Part shown: positions 63,903 through 64,000 of the stretch, one piece after another
Layout: the number at the start of each line of letters is the position of its first letter
How positions within the stretch are numbered: the first letter of the stretch is position 1
DNA from: Blepharisma japonicum
Lineage: Eukaryota > Ciliophora > Heterotrichea > Heterotrichida > Blepharismidae
Assembly (NCBI GenBank): GCA_949751835.1
Contig: CATKHK010000072.1
Location: 178,972 to 242,971, forward strand
Direction: 5' to 3'
Length of the DNA: 64,000 bases
Notes under the pieces: generated by a model
Told to the model about the DNA's origin: nothing
The model's database searches: none
The model's input: only the letters and a program-made list of their open reading frames with translations
Made by a program: the position numbers and the translations under genes

Positions 63903-64000
63903 AATCTGGTTGATCCTGCCAGTAGTCATATGCTTGTCTCAAAGATTAAGCCATGCATGTCTAAGTATAAGCAATTATACGGCGAGACTGCGAATGGCTC
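63903..64000 (+). rRNA. 18S (SSU) ribosomal RNA, 5' end only
   Basis: The start AATCTGGTTGATCCTGCCAG is the near-universal eukaryotic SSU 5' end (usually AACCTGGTTG...). It is followed by the conserved AGTCATATGCTTGTCTC, AAGCCATGCATGTCTAAG and helix 6-8 sequence. The mature 5' end is placed at 63903 by this match. The gene continues beyond the window; only 98 nt are present. Confidence 0.97.

Noticed and set aside
1-64000. tRNA genes, CRISPR arrays, transposases, bacterial-type operons
   Set aside because: I saw no cloverleaf with A/B boxes, no regularly spaced repeat array and no transposase-like coding region. A tRNA or covariance search could still find a short RNA I missed.

Overview
This is a gene-dense, AT-rich eukaryotic window that reads as macronuclear DNA of a heterotrich ciliate, most likely Blepharisma. 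Three observations in the sequence support this. First, in-frame TGA recurs at conserved tryptophan positions in many genes (MORN repeats, kinase subdomain IX, RBR cysteine clusters, the kelch and WD40 domains), while every gene end I could place is TAA or TAG. Second, the few introns are only 15-16 nt long (one possible 19-mer), start with GTA, end with AG and carry an A at position 10. Third, the window ends in the 5' end of a eukaryotic 18S rRNA. TGA=Trp together with 15/16-nt introns is the known combination of Blepharisma; Stentor has 15-nt introns but the standard code.

I place about 41 protein genes on both strands, mostly single-exon, separated by 80-550 nt of AT-rich sequence. Region by region: 1-7.9 kb holds a partial acylated EF-hand-like protein, an ankyrin protein, a coiled-coil protein, U2AF large subunit and a secretory TTL-family protein. 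8.0-16.3 kb holds the UFM1 protease UFSP2, hybrid histidine kinase 1, an unknown protein and WDR7/rabconnectin-3 beta. 16.4-23.5 kb holds a dual-specificity phosphatase, two less well understood proteins, archaemetzincin, a Qc-type SNARE, an MFS transporter and a secreted cytochrome-b5-like (MAPR/neudesin) protein. 24-28.4 kb holds two more hybrid histidine kinases, tail to tail. 28.6-36.9 kb holds a Polo kinase, MORN/IQ protein, a voltage-sensor-only protein, a kelch-Sec14 fusion, a second phosphatase and a FYVE-like protein. 37.1-43.4 kb holds a RING protein, a short coiled coil, an unknown 480-aa protein, a DHHC acyltransferase, an FHA protein and MEMO1. 43.4-51.7 kb holds two coiled-coil proteins (one like the outer-dynein-arm docking factor ODAD3/CCDC151), purple acid phosphatase, CDPK and RPN1. 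52.2-62.5 kb holds TBC1D23, an RBR ubiquitin ligase, a second DHHC enzyme, a PKA-like kinase, a very long adenylate-kinase-repeat protein and a Sfi1-like helical-repeat protein. The last 1.4 kb is the spacer and leader of an rRNA unit, followed by the 18S 5' end.

The genes are not an operon or a single pathway. Recurrent themes are cilia and cytoskeleton (ODAD3-like, adenylate-kinase repeats, MORN, Sfi1-like), signalling (three histidine kinases, Polo, CDPK, PKA-like, two phosphatases), endomembrane traffic (WDR7, SNARE, TBC1D23, Sec14, two DHHC enzymes, FYVE) and ubiquitin-type control (UFSP2, RPN1, RBR, RING). No undescribed multi-gene system is evident. The points most worth following are residue-level departures in otherwise conserved proteins (U2AF ULM Trp to Phe, Polo-box Lys to Glu, SNARE zero-layer Gln to His, CDPK EF-hands without Glu at position 12), the kelch-Sec14 fusion, the intron architecture, an apparent frameshift in the acid phosphatase, and an rRNA unit lying directly beside protein genes.
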